Positions 1 to 11,600 of a stretch of DNA of 64,000 bases are shown in pieces. Source of the stretch: Diadema setosum. Its lineage: Eukaryota; Echinodermata; Echinoidea; Diadematoida; Diadematidae. The stretch spans positions 9,208,602 through 9,272,601 of the forward strand of contig CM067077.1 of the NCBI GenBank assembly GCA_033980235.1. Reading direction: 5' to 3'. Positions within the stretch are counted from its first letter, which is position 1. Each line of letters starts with the position of its first letter. Under the pieces are notes generated by a model, which made no database searches, was not told where the DNA came from, and saw only the letters and a program-made list of their open reading frames with translations. A program made the position numbers and the translations under genes.

Positions 1-250
1 TCTTTGACATCTCATAGAGTGGTTTTTGAATATTTGGCAAAACATAAAAATCTAAATCATCACCTCGACCAGAACTGTACACACCCTTTAAGCTTGAGGT
101 TGGGTTATTTCAAACCCATTGGCAGCAGCTGTAAAGGCACTTTGTCCTCATTGCATGGTGCTTTGGGGGGGGGGGGGGGGACATAAAATCATCAGTCCCA
201 TGGGTACTTGCCTACAAGCATTTTATTCTTCCTTTGCTGTGACATTGACA

Positions 251-413
251 GGGGCGGATCCAGGAATTCCGTAAAGGGGGGGAGGGGTGTCCCTTTACAA
301 AATTAATGGGGGGGCGCACGCCCCCATCCCGTTTTTTCCTTTTTATTTCTTTTGTTTTAATAAAAAAGAATAAAGGGGGCGCACCAAGCGTGTGCCCCCG
401 CCTGGATCTGCTA
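251..413 (+). mobile_element. GGATCC-arm foldback element, copy 1
   Basis: Opens GGGGCGGATCCAGGAATTCC and closes with CCTGGATCTGCTAC. G-rich and C-rich arms flank a TTTATTTCTTTTG core. Copies 2-4 are in mib2 introns. Confidence 0.8.
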
Positions 414-1009
414 CTGATTAATTACATTTTAAAAATCAGTCGACATCAATTCAAGACGAGTCTTGTGACCAAGCACCTCTCAGCAACAAATACAACGATA
501 ATGCATACAATTTGGAATCCACATGACAGCTAGGTCTGAAAACATTAAAGTAGTGCTAAATTTTCCTTATAGAAAAATTTGATTGTAATTCAGGAATTCA
601 GGTGAAGGCAGCAATTATTTCAGTGAACATTTGTGCAAAATACAGTCATAATTCTGGTTAGTACCAGGATAGGAATGTCAGCTATAATGGAACATGGCAT
701 ATCATCAGCATCTGAAACTCACCATTCAGTCCATTTTCCTTTAATGTCCTATAGTAGTTACACATATCACATATAGCTGTGTTCACTTTATATTAATGCT
801 ATATCAAAGTGGGTCTTTCAAAACTCCACAGAAAGAGAAGCTCATCTAGTTGCACTATTGCTGCACAGAATCTCGCCTGTATTCCAATCCACTTTTTGAG
901 GCAAGCGGAGCTCTTTGTTTTTGAAAATCTGGTTTATGGTGAGAAAAAGAACATACTGTTCATGGACTATGCACACCTAAACCACTTACATACTGTTATA
1001 CATGAGTGC
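414..1009. other. downstream intergenic stretch, nothing recognised
   Basis: AT-rich sequence without long ORF, repeat arms or RNA signature that I can see. The same holds for 2388-3037 apart from a (TA)n run near 2577-2592 and an (AC)n run near 2787, and for 4046-4585. Confidence 0.5.
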
Positions 1010-1825
1010 AACTATGGTAAGGATATGTTTCTAACTTCATTAAATAAAACATGTATAAAATTATGGCAAATGCACACAAACTAAAATAACAAAAAAAAAG
1101 CACTGATATGGCAATATATAAACTCTTGTTTACAAGAAGAGAATAGTATCAAAATGAGTTAATCCCTTTGAAACACTTGATTCCAAAATAAATATGAAAG
1201 TACTCTCAAACTCATTGCATGTAAGGTGAAAGTCTCAATAAACACGTCACTTTGATAGACTAATAGCAACTATGTTCAGGACATGTTTTTAACTTCATAA
1301 GATAAAGCATGTAATATAGTATAAATTATTGCTGTTGCACATCAATAAAAATAACATAAAAAGGCATTGATATGGCAAAATACAAACTTTTGTTTTCAAA
1401 GAGGAGAATAATATTAAAATGAGTTATTCCTTCTATAAACATTGACTCCAAAATAAATATGTAAGTACTCACAAATTCATTCCTTATACAGATAAAACTC
1501 AATAACTTGTCACTTTCATAGAGTGACAAGAACTACATGTATGTTCAGGATATGTTTTTACTTGCATAAAGTAAAACATATAACATATTATAACATTAAT
1601 TGCTGTTCACACAAATATACATAACATATGAGTAAAGCATTGAAATTGCAAAATACAAACTTCTGTTTTCAAGAGGAGAAGAGAATAAAAAAATAATTTA
1701 TTCCTTTTGAAACACTTGATTCCAAAATGAATACATAAATACTCTCAAACTCACCCCATTTACACATACATAATGTAAGGTGAAATTCTCAATAAACATG
1801 CAACTTTGATAGGCCAACAGCATAA
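1010..1825 (+). repeat. tandem repeat, about 265-bp unit, three diverged copies
   Basis: Units begin near 1013, 1271 and 1540 with TATG(T/G)(T/A)(C/A)AGGAyATG. Each contains ATATGGCAAwATAyAAACT, GTTTwCAAGAgGAGAA, TTGATTCCAAAATrAATA and a closing CTCAATAAACA. AT-rich, no coding potential. Confidence 0.85.
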
Positions 1826-1835
1826 TAAAAACATA

Positions 1836-2387
1836 CAGTAGGACCTCAATTATACGGATTCCCTTGTATTCAGATGCTGACTAGCTGACATTTTTTTTTT
1901 TGTTTTGTTTTCATGTATTTCACCAAATCTCACTCAAAACAAACAATGTTCAATCATTATTGTGTGAATACATGATGGGACATAATTCAATCATCGCAGC
2001 AAACTGTAACTTTTAAGTCAGTTTCTGAGACAATGTCAGTGACTGGTGCCGCGCTTGTCACTGGCAATGAGTGCACAGCACTGGTTACAGTGCAATGCCA
2101 AGGCATATTTGACGAGTCGCAATATTGATCTTATTGTCGGTCAATTTCAATCAAACAATACATGATAACGGACATGAAGGGACATTTTACTCATAATTTG
2201 TTTTATTTCCATATCATATGAAGTATGAAACATGACAATGCCATGCAGATAATCATAATATCAGTAAATTGGTAATAACATGTGTATATCCCTGGCATGA
2301 TATGCTAGAAAGTGCTGTATTTGAGCATATCTCTTTTATTCAGCAAAATTTATTATCCCGAGGCCCAGGATAATCGAGGTCCTACTA
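1836..2387 (+). mobile_element. pogo-like MITE, 552 bp, TA target duplication
   Basis: Left end TA|CAGTAGGACCTCAATTAT; right end, on the other strand, TA|TAGTAGGACCTCGATTAT. Terminal CAGTnnnACCTC inverted repeats at TA sites are typical of the pogo/Tigger/jerky group of Tc1-mariner elements. No transposase inside. Confidence 0.75.
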
Positions 2388-3037
2388 TACCAATAGTTTT
2401 GACTTGATAAATCTAAATAATAATCCACGCACAAGATTCTTGGTGACAAAAGTTAGACAACTTTTCATGATTTATATATCATTTCTGTTTAGTTCCTGTA
2501 CTCTTAAACAAAAATATACATGTAACAAGACTGCTAATTGCATGCTGTCCCTGATTCACAAAAAAAAAAAAAAAGTTATATATATATATATAACCATGGA
2601 TACATGGATACATTTACTTCTTACTCTATTCAATCAAAAATATTGTATTTAAACAGGGACTGTCTATGATTTGTAGAAATATAGAACAATATTTTTTGAA
2701 AATTCTGCAATTGTAATAATACAATATCTTTGCTCAGGGACTTCTAAGATTACAACAAACTGTCCCATCCCCTTCTCTCTCTCTCACACACACACACACA
2801 TATACATGCACTTACACATGCCACATAAAATCTGTTGTTTTCTTCTTTAGGAATGAATATATTCACCTTCAATTCTTATGCTTACTCTGGGACATAAACG
2901 AACATAAATATACATATATATACATATATAATACTAAAAACAGTCTAGAATAAATGATGTAAGGGAATGCAGCATGAATGGGACTGGGTACATGGACATC
3001 TGTTGTACCACTACACCCATGTGCTAAGTCCAGTGTA

Positions 3038-3248
3038 TACTGTAAAACGAGGAATGTTCGCATGCATTTTAATTTCACAAATTTCGCGAGAGCCAAGATT
3101 CACGAAATTACAACGCACTCCAATGTTCTTGTCTACACAATATGCATTGAATGTAAGAGGCAACTCACCAAAATTTAATGCCGTGAAAAAGGCCGTCGGC
3201 TCTAATTCGAGAAAATCTCATGCCGTGAAAATATCTTGTTCGACAGTA
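3038..3248 (+). mobile_element. TACTGTAAAA / TTTCGC foldback MITE
   Basis: Starts TACTGTAAAACGAGG and ends with GACAGTA. It contains the shared motifs CGCATGCATTTTAATTT, ACACAATATGCATTGAATG and CATGCCGTGAAA, found again in the mib2 introns. Confidence 0.7.
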
Positions 3249-3288
3249 GTCAAGAACATATTGAGGAATGTGTTGTCCATCACATTAA

Positions 3289-3846
3289 AGGGAAGATAAA
3301 CCCCAAGAGCAATGTGGATTGAGTGAAAGCAGCAACATTAGTAGAACGCATCAGTGAAAGTTTGAGGAAAATCGGACAATCGATGCAAAAGTTATGAATT
3401 TTTAAAGTTTTGATGTTGGAACCGCTGGATGAGGAGACTACTAGAGGATATGACGTATGAGTGGACAACAATACAAAGAAAATATAAAGGAAATTGAACA
3501 AAAATTCACTTTTCTAGAATTATGAAAGAGCAATGGACCAACCGCTTTCAGAAAGCAGGGGGAATAATTGCTACCCTTAGCATATGTCAATATCAAGTTG
3601 ATGGAATTTGTAATTTTCATGGAAAATTGATTTTTGTAGAATTTTCTTTATATTTTCTTGGTAATGTTGTCCACTCATACGTCATAACCTCTAGTAGTCT
3701 CCTCATCCAGCGGTTCCAACACCAAAACTTTAAAAAGTCATAACTTTTGCATCGATTGTCCGATTTTCTTCAAACTTTCACTGATGTGTTCTACTAATGT
3801 ACATGCTTTCACTCATTCCACATTGCTCTTGGGGTTTATCTTCCCT
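3289..3846 (+). mobile_element. TTAA-flanked long-arm MITE, subfamily 1, 558 bp
   Basis: TTAA at 3285-3288 and 3847-3850 flank AGGGAAGATAAACCCC...GGGGTTTATCTTCCCT. Long inverted arms share AATCGGACAATCGATG(C)AAAAG with the opposite arm. Related in design and internal sequence to the copies at 5689 and 21271. Confidence 0.88.
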
Positions 3847-3955
3847 TTAATTCTAGACATTCTTGTACCAGCTGCAATCACAATATTCTAATCTGGAATT
3901 TTTGGTCCATAAAATCATATTCAAGGTCTTTGTGTTTGCTTATTCCCCCTTTTAA

Positions 3956-4041
3956 CCCGTTGAAGACTATTCCTGAGAATGCTCGGGGCAGGTGTCTATG
4001 GGAAATGCATGTTAGAGCAAAATCAGTCCGTCCCCAATGGG
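3956..4041 (+). mobile_element. piggyBac-like 85-bp micro-MITE, copy 1
   Basis: TTAA|CCCGTTGAAGAC...CCCCAATGGG|TTAA with the shared core GGCAGGTGTCTATGGGAAAT. Confidence 0.85.
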
Positions 4042-4585
4042 TTAAGCAGGCGTTACACTGTCCTGAAATCTGGCAAAGACGGACACGTGATAGAGGAAAT
4101 TTTCAAATTTGGATCTGGGGGGGACATTTCATGAAGCATTTTGTCAGACAACTTTGTCGGACAAATTTGCTGTCACCCAATCAGATGCAAGGATTTCGGT
4201 AGCTTATAACAGTTTGTCATGTCTGACAAAACGCTTCATGAAATGCACCCCTGATCGTATCAACATCTCGTCATTTATAGGGGCACTTAAGCCATTGTAG
4301 GACAGCTACTGGAGTTTCTCACGCTCTGGCAGCAACTTCCTAAGTGATGGAAAAATCTTTGACAGGCAAAAAAAAAAAACCTGAAACTGCCCAAAGACCT
4401 TGCAAAGGCTCATATTTGTATTGCCATCTTTCCGTCAAATTGGGGACAGTGCGGCCCCACCCACACCCTTTCGTCAGATCTATTTCATGTAATTTATAAC
4501 TTCTACATGATGCATATTACTGTATAAGCTGTTATTTTTGCATAAAGCTATTTTCACGAATGAGATCACAGACATTTTCACATTA

Positions 4586-4971
4586 CAGTTGAACCTCTAA
4601 TATCTGGCCTCCCTTTATCCGGATCTCTCTATTATCCGGACGCAATCTCGCCGTGATTTTGCCCAACTCCTTGAGAACTCCTACACAAACACACGTGAAT
4701 TACATATTACTTCCAACATGATTTACATACATTACATCAAATTTCCTTCCAAATTGCTTACCCTCAGACATTTTAACATCCCCAAACATCCCCAAATTCA
4801 ACAATGAAAAGGTTGCAGTATACACATTACTACATGTGGTACTACAATGGGCTACATCAGTACATGTGTATGTATGTACATGTATAAAGCATTGAGTCTC
4901 CCGTATCCGGCCAAATCCCTTATCCGGATGAGCCCCGGTCCCGACTTGTCCGGATACGAGAGGTTCAACTG
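4586..4971 (+). mobile_element. pogo-like MITE, 386 bp, TA target duplication
   Basis: TA|CAGTTGAACCTCTAATATC at the left; on the reverse strand from the right TA|CAGTTGAACCTCTCGTATCC. TTATCCGGA motifs recur at both ends, as in jerky/Tigger-type termini. Confidence 0.85.
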
Positions 4972-4999
4972 TATAACGTTTTCGTGAATTATCGTAAGT

Positions 5000-5330
5000 G
5001 CACTATTAACCTATATAGTACATGGTGACCTTTTTGCGTGTTGTTAAATTCACTGTCCAACAGCCAATTATTTTGCGAAATTCGCAAAAATCAAACCCTC
5101 GCCTATAATCTGTTATTTTAGCATAAAGCTATTTTCACGAATGATGAAGTCACGGAAATCTTCGCAAGATGTTGTTTATGCCAATTGACACAAAAGCACT
5201 ATTAACCCATTGCATGGTGACTTTTTTCACGTTTTGTTAAATTTGCTGTCCAACAGCCAATGATTCGTGAAATTCGCAAAACATTAAATCCTCGCGAAAA
5301 TAACAGCTTATAAAGTAATTCATGAATAAA
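5000..5330 (+). repeat. foldback-type repeat with TTTTCGCGAA arms
   Basis: GTTATTTTAGCATAAAGC near 5112 and, inverted, CGCGAAAATAACAGCTTATA near 5295 form arms. CCAACAGCCAATnATT occurs twice (about 5057 and 5250). A diverged fragment lies at about 4520-4580. Confidence 0.6.
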
Positions 5331-5358
5331 GAGACATTGCATTTACTTGCACATATGC

Positions 5359-5368
5359 ACGCACACAC

Positions 5369-5402
<34 letters not shown>
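5359..5402. repeat. (AC)n microsatellite in the mib2-like 3' UTR
   Basis: About 20 AC dinucleotides with two GC interruptions. On the gene strand the (TG)n run begins seven nucleotides after the stop codon. Confidence 0.95.
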
Positions 5403-5404
<2 letters not shown>

Positions 5405-5408
5405 GCAC

Positions 5409-5638
5409 CTAGTACACCTTGATTATCTTCTGTATGGCTACGCGACAATTGGGACACTCCTTGATCAGTAGCTTGTTGAGGCACTGCTCACAAAACCTGT
5501 GGCCACACAGCAGCACACAGTCTTTCCAATTGCTCATGCAGAGCGAACATTCCAGTTCCTCCCTATACTTCTTGTTCTTCCTAATCAGGAAAGACTTTGA
5601 AACTTCCGAAGTCATCACGCCACTAAGGGTAGTAGAGT
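5409..5638 (-). CDS. mib2: mib2-like exon 17: C-terminal RING finger and stop
   Basis: Residues 976-1051. Classical C3HC4 RING: Cys1006, Cys1009, Cys1020, His1022, Cys1025, Cys1028, Cys1037, Cys1040. It ends in IKVY, close to the hydrophobic C-termini of MIB1 (RILLY) and MIB2 (RIQIFV), which are needed for E2 engagement in this class. The TAG stop is at 5411-5409. Confidence 0.96.
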
Positions 5639-8600
5639 CTGCAGGTATAAACAAAGAAACATACAAAGACACATATAAGCAACTTTTCAGGATAAGTTCA
5701 CCTTCATAGACATGTGGGTTGAGTGAATGCAGCAATATTAGTAGAACACATCAGTTGAGAGTTTGAGCAAAATCGGACAATCCCTTCAAAGTTATGAATT
5801 TTTGAAGTTTCTGCTCGATCACGGCTGGATGAAAAGACTACTGTAGCTTGTGATGTCACATGAGTACAACGATATAAAGAAAGAATAAAGAAAATTCAAC
5901 ATATTTCCATTTTTCTCGCATAACAAAAGAACCCTCGACTTCTCTCTTTCAGAAGGCAGGGGGGGGGGGGAATAATATTACCCTTAACATACGTCAGCAG
6001 CAAGTTGAAGAAATGTGCACTTTATTCAAAATGTAAAGTTTTGTGAAATTCTCTTTTTATTTTCCTTATATAGTTGTACGCATGTGACATCATACACTGT
6101 AGTAGTCTTCTCTTCCAGCAGAGACTGCGCAGATACTTAAAATATTTGTAACTTTTGAATGGATTGTCCAATTTTCCTCAAACTTTCACTGATGTGTTCT
6201 ACTAATATTGCTGCATTCTCGCAATCCTTATGTATATATTTACTGCACAGTGGTCAGGCAAGCTAAAGGAGGAGTTTCACCAACAGAATCTGTTGCATCA
6301 ACATAACAAGGTCTCCCCCCCCCCCCCCCCCCCCAAAAAAAAAAGTGTATGCCTTACCAAGTGGGTACTGATGTGTGTTTTTTAGTGCAATACTAGCTGA
6401 CTAACATATTAATCACAGAGCAATACCACTGTGAAATTGTGGGCTAACCATCATGGGGTATTCCCTTGACAAGCAGAAAGCATACTGGATGTTGCCTGAT
6501 ATTAACCATTGAAGACTAGTCCTGAGTATGATACGGGCAGGTGTTTATAGGAAATGTGTGTTACAGTAAAATCAGCTCACCCTCAATGGGTTAATAACTA
6601 TTATATACCTCATTTGATGAATCTGTGATTCTGATTGGCCAAAGATGCAGTCAATAGTCTTTTGCTAGAATCAATGACAGTCAGTTTGTGGTTTTTCGAG
6701 ACATGCATATAAAGTACAGTGTATATCTTGTGCACGAATCTGTACTTGCATATTGTGAACTACACACAAACTGCACAAGAATCGTTTTTGGCTCCACTGT
6801 AAGACCACATTCGGAGGAAAAAAAAAAATCTCTGAATGTTGGATTTTGCCATTTTTCCAGATATTTGCATCTTTCACAAATTGCTTGCATGCTCATTGAA
6901 ATCAGCCCTTGACTGAGAAGGCTGGGAACCACACTGGGAGCGAACATGCTTCACGTTGCATTCAAACTTGCAAAACAAAAGGGAAATCAAAATCATACAA
7001 ATTGGCAATAAATGTCTTGAGAAATATGCTAACAAATGAGTTCTTTGTTAAGTGTAAAAGCCCTCACGGATTGCTACCACCAGTCAAATTGTCTCACCAG
7101 TAAATGGTGCCCTCTGTTGTCCCATGGATGGGTCTGCATTGGTGACAGAATCAATCCTTCTGCCCAGCTGCTGCACGTCTGATACAGCCGCCTGAATACA
7201 CAGTGCACCAGAAAGTAAGACAAATGACAATTTCAATCTATGCTGCCTTCGAAGACAGGACAAACAGATTATCTCTTTAAAAGAAACTCAAAATATTGAC
7301 ATTAAATGATGTTACAAAGGATCTGGAAAGTGAGCCAATAAAAATTCCTTGTCTTCATGAGTTACATTTCTATTACCGGTAAATGCTGGTTATTTTCTAA
7401 TGCTTGCAAGTAATTTAACACACAGGTCAAGTTTGGTCAGATGTCCACGCAAATGGGTTCAAATCAAATACATGTGTACTCGATCGGCCTGGGTACACAA
7501 TAATAACACAGTGTGCATCTCTTGTTACGTTCTTCTGCCTTTGGCGAACCAATACACAACTGGCTGCAGCTGTTAACTTGTACAACTAACAAACATATAT
7601 AATACTTTTGATTCTTGCAGTCAGTCAGTTGCCATACAAACAACTCAACAAAAGAATGCATTAATTTAAATAGACATATATTTTCTGGCAGAAGCTTCTC
7701 TCGCAAAGTAAGAGAAAAGAAATTGGTACTGATCCAGAGAAATATGACATTACACTTTGATATCAGCTGACTCAGGGTTGACCGCTTACAGCAACTCTTA
7801 CTGTAAGCACAAAGAATCCTCTAAATCCAATCTATACTTGTGTTTATAAAGGATACTTGGGGCTCAGCATTAATCCATTGTGTATGTAATAGGAACTCTC
7901 GTGGAAACCAGTCAGGTATAAAAACTTGCTAGTTTGTTTTTATTTTGGGGGATGGTGTTTTTTGGAAAGGCCTAATTTCATAACGCTTGAAATTCCCTTT
8001 AACAGTCTGTTCATTACACAGAACATATCAACAAGAATCTTTCCTCGGAAAATGCAAACCGAAAATAAAATGAGCAGATGAACACAAAGAAGTGGCAGGA
8101 ATTTCTTTCCAACGAAATAAACACTGCAGCAAGGACAGCCATACAACTGGAGGAATACTATTTCACAACTTGCCACGTCCTGAGATGTGTGTGTGTGTGT
8201 GTGTGTGTGTGTCAGTGTTGCCGAAGTGTTGCGGATGTTGTATAACACCTGTACAGTAAAGCTATGTCACTGATTAATTTGTGAGCCATGCAAACTTCTA
8301 ATGACAGCAGGGTCTATGCTGTAGAGCCAGAAATTTTCGCATGCATGAAACTTTCTTGAATTTTGCAAGGCGGAAAGATTCGCAAAAGTAAAATGCACGC
8401 AAAAAATTCTCGTCCACACAATGCATTGAATGCAAGTAGCATTTTGCAAAAGTTTCATGCCGTGAATGTGTTTCTGATTTTACAGTATTTGAATGTTACC
8501 CTGCATTCGGGGCAGCGCTTGAAGAGCTCAGAACACTTGAGGCAGACGCTGATGTGATTGCAAGGAAGAAACTGTGCGTCGGCCACCCTCCCGGTGCAGC

Positions 8601-11600
8601 GCGGCATCCAGCAGCGGGCCAGGTTGGGCTGTAGCACCTTCTGTGTCGGTGTCGGAGTTGGTGTCGGGGTGGGACCCTCAGGAGTGGCCCACTCCTCTGG
8701 GGTACCCTGTCTGGGCAGGGTGAGCTGTGGCAGGCCATGGACGCGGGCGATAGTGGCGGCTCGGCTCGGATGCGGCAAAGGGCTGGCATCCGGGGTGTAC
8801 AGCTTCGCCTCCTTCTCCCGTTGCCTGGCTATATGCTCCCTAGGCTGTACCTCCGACTCCTCTCCGTCGTTCTGCCAGCCGCCACCGCCAGACTTGCTGC
8901 CACGAATGTCCGTTCGCTGCTGGGGACAATACTCCTCCTGCAGGAACCTCTCCTTCTCAAGCTGCATACGGATCTGCTCAGGAGTCACTGATGTGCTTGG
9001 ATTTCTGTTCTCGTTCGACTGCCTGGAGGATTTGGGCGTGGCAGCTGCTGCTGCTGGCCTCTGGTAGAAATTCATCTTCTGCTGTTGCATCTCAATGTGT
9101 GGAGATTCAGGCTTGGAGCTTTGAGGCTTTTGGGCCCCTGAGGGAAACTGGATTTGTCTGTCTGCCGAAGGCGCTCCTTGTAGTCTAACAGGTAAGTGAC
9201 AGATGCATTGAGAATTAACTGCCTTTTTCACTTTTCAGATATCTGTGCCAATCAGCAAAGAAAGCACTCAGGTCTGCATGCATGCTAATTTATGACCAAA
9301 GCTCATTCAGGGTTAAGGACAGAGAAAAAAATTTGCATTGTCGGATTGATGCAAATATGGTATATCAACTGATATGGTATAACAGGGGCAAAAGACACAG
9401 CAGTAAAGACTGGTGGTGACATACATAATAGAGTCTTGTGCATGAAATCAGACCCCCTCCCCCAAGAAAAAGGGATGAATGTTAAGTGGCATGATAGGTG
9501 CTGTTAAAAAATTGTCTTGAGACTGCAAATAGAAACTGCAAACTGCATAATCTATGCCCCTGATATCAAGAAATAGGAATACTTAATGACTAGGAAAGCG
9601 TTGTTGCAAAATTGTCGAGCTTGCAAGTATGACTCTAAGCCATCTGAAAATGAATCATAATCAGACAAAGACAAACAATGTCATTATTTCTAACTGATAA
9701 ACAACTAGGATAAAAAGACTAATTACCAGGACCCTGTTATGTGAAACGAATTTGAGGATGCACAATAGATATGCAGTGGCGGATCCAGGGGGAGTACACC
9801 GGGCGCCCCCCTCCCTTTATTTTTTGTTAAAACAAAAGAAATAAAAAGAAAAAAATGGGGGGGGGGGTGCGTGTGCCCCCACTTTAATTTTGTAAAGGTG
9901 CTCCCTCTTTTCGGAATTACTGGATTCGCCCCTGGATATGCAGGTCCGCCAGCATTCCCACATGCAAATCAGGGAGATTCCACACAGAAATCAGAGAGAT
10001 ATCTGTGTGTTACATGCATTTTAAAGGGACGAAAGTATTTCCCAAATTAGGGAGATTTTAATATTCTCTTATTCAGACATGAATGGACTTTGACATTTTC
10101 AGTTAGACTTCTGCAGAATCAGGGAGACTTGGCAGCTCTGGATATGCGACAACCACAATAATCCAACTTACTTTCGCCTGGGAACAAAGTGTCTGAGAGC
10201 AGCGCATATCTTGTTGTCTGGAACCAACTCCAGCGGAGTGTGCCCATTGTTGTTCAAGTGCTGGAGATCGGCGCCGTGCTCCACCAGGAGGCATGCTAGG
10301 GCAAGACCAGATGTTGCCACCGACTGGTCTGGGATACGCGCCTTAATCTGCAAATTGTCGAAGTGAGATTAAGACAGTGGATAAGCACTTGCTGTCAGGC
10401 GAAAGCTCTGAGGTCTAGTGGAGATGACGCCCGTCTGGAGATCAGGAGGACATACTAGGTTCGAATCCTGCTCAAATACGTACACCCATGATTTTTTATC
10501 TTGGCTACTACTAAAACACCGATCAATTCAGAACTTATTTACGTCGATGTGGGACAGTTTGTCAATCAGTTGCAATGAAAACATTTCAACAGAAGAATTT
10601 CATGAATTTGAAGTGGATAAGTCTTCGCTCAATACCACAGTAAACTTACTTTTCAGATAACCAATCTTCTACAGTGTACAAACTATGTGGGTAACTAGGG
10701 ATATTTGAACATTCGCAAGTGAAACTTTGCGATCTTTAACTTGCCGATCTTTTGCCAGTGTGACCGCGGCTGGCTAGTGAGTATCATTTGTTGCTGCTTT
10801 TTTCTAATGTATGTGTGTGTGCACACATGTGCATTAATCACTTACATAAATATATTGTAGTAGGATAAAAAGACAAAAGATTGTGCAGTTATATCTTGCT
10901 GCATCATGTTTCAGTAAAAACTGAACAAAAAAAAACATGGCACTTGCTAGTGAAAACAAATTATCAGTGTTCTTGTATTCACAGTGGAAGTGTTTACAAA
11001 TGTAGTCTGATTTATGAAAAGTGAAGGTACCATTTATGAATCACAGTTAGATTTCATTGCAATAAATTTGATAACTATACACAGCATCATGTGTGGGTAA
11101 TTTCATTCTAAAAAGCAAATAACAAGATACCTACACATTGTAATATAAGATGTCTGGATTCTGTGATTGCAAAATATGATAAAAATGTGATTGGAATCCT
11201 TTCTAAAAGCTATTTATTTCTTTGGAGGTATAATGTGTACCATAAGCAGCCATAATATCTTTGTTACATTTTCATTTTCCAATACTTCTTATACTAAGCT
11301 GTGTTTTTTGCAGAAATAAGATCTTTGCTCCAGGCTGTGAAGGCTGTAGAATGCCCCTGTGAAGGGAATACCTTTTCGAGCGGAACAGTCTCGTGAACTT
11401 CCGGATATATGACCTGCCTCAAGAGGGCGACATGCAGACTCGTGTCACCATCAGCATCGGTGATATTGGCGTCGGCACCAAGATTGAGCAGGGTTTCGAC
11501 AACCTCGACATGCCCCGCCCCGACGGCCAGACGCAGGGGAGCGTGTCGTTGTTGTGTTAGTGCATTTACACTGCAGCTGCCCTGATGATAACATGACAAA

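Noticed and set aside
3280..3850. ORFs in the MITE at 3289-3846
   Set aside because: The same peptides arise from inverted arms in other copies; the element carries no gene.
8558..9188. plus-strand ORFs opposite mib2 exon 15
   Set aside because: Shadows of the GC-rich coding exon on the other strand.
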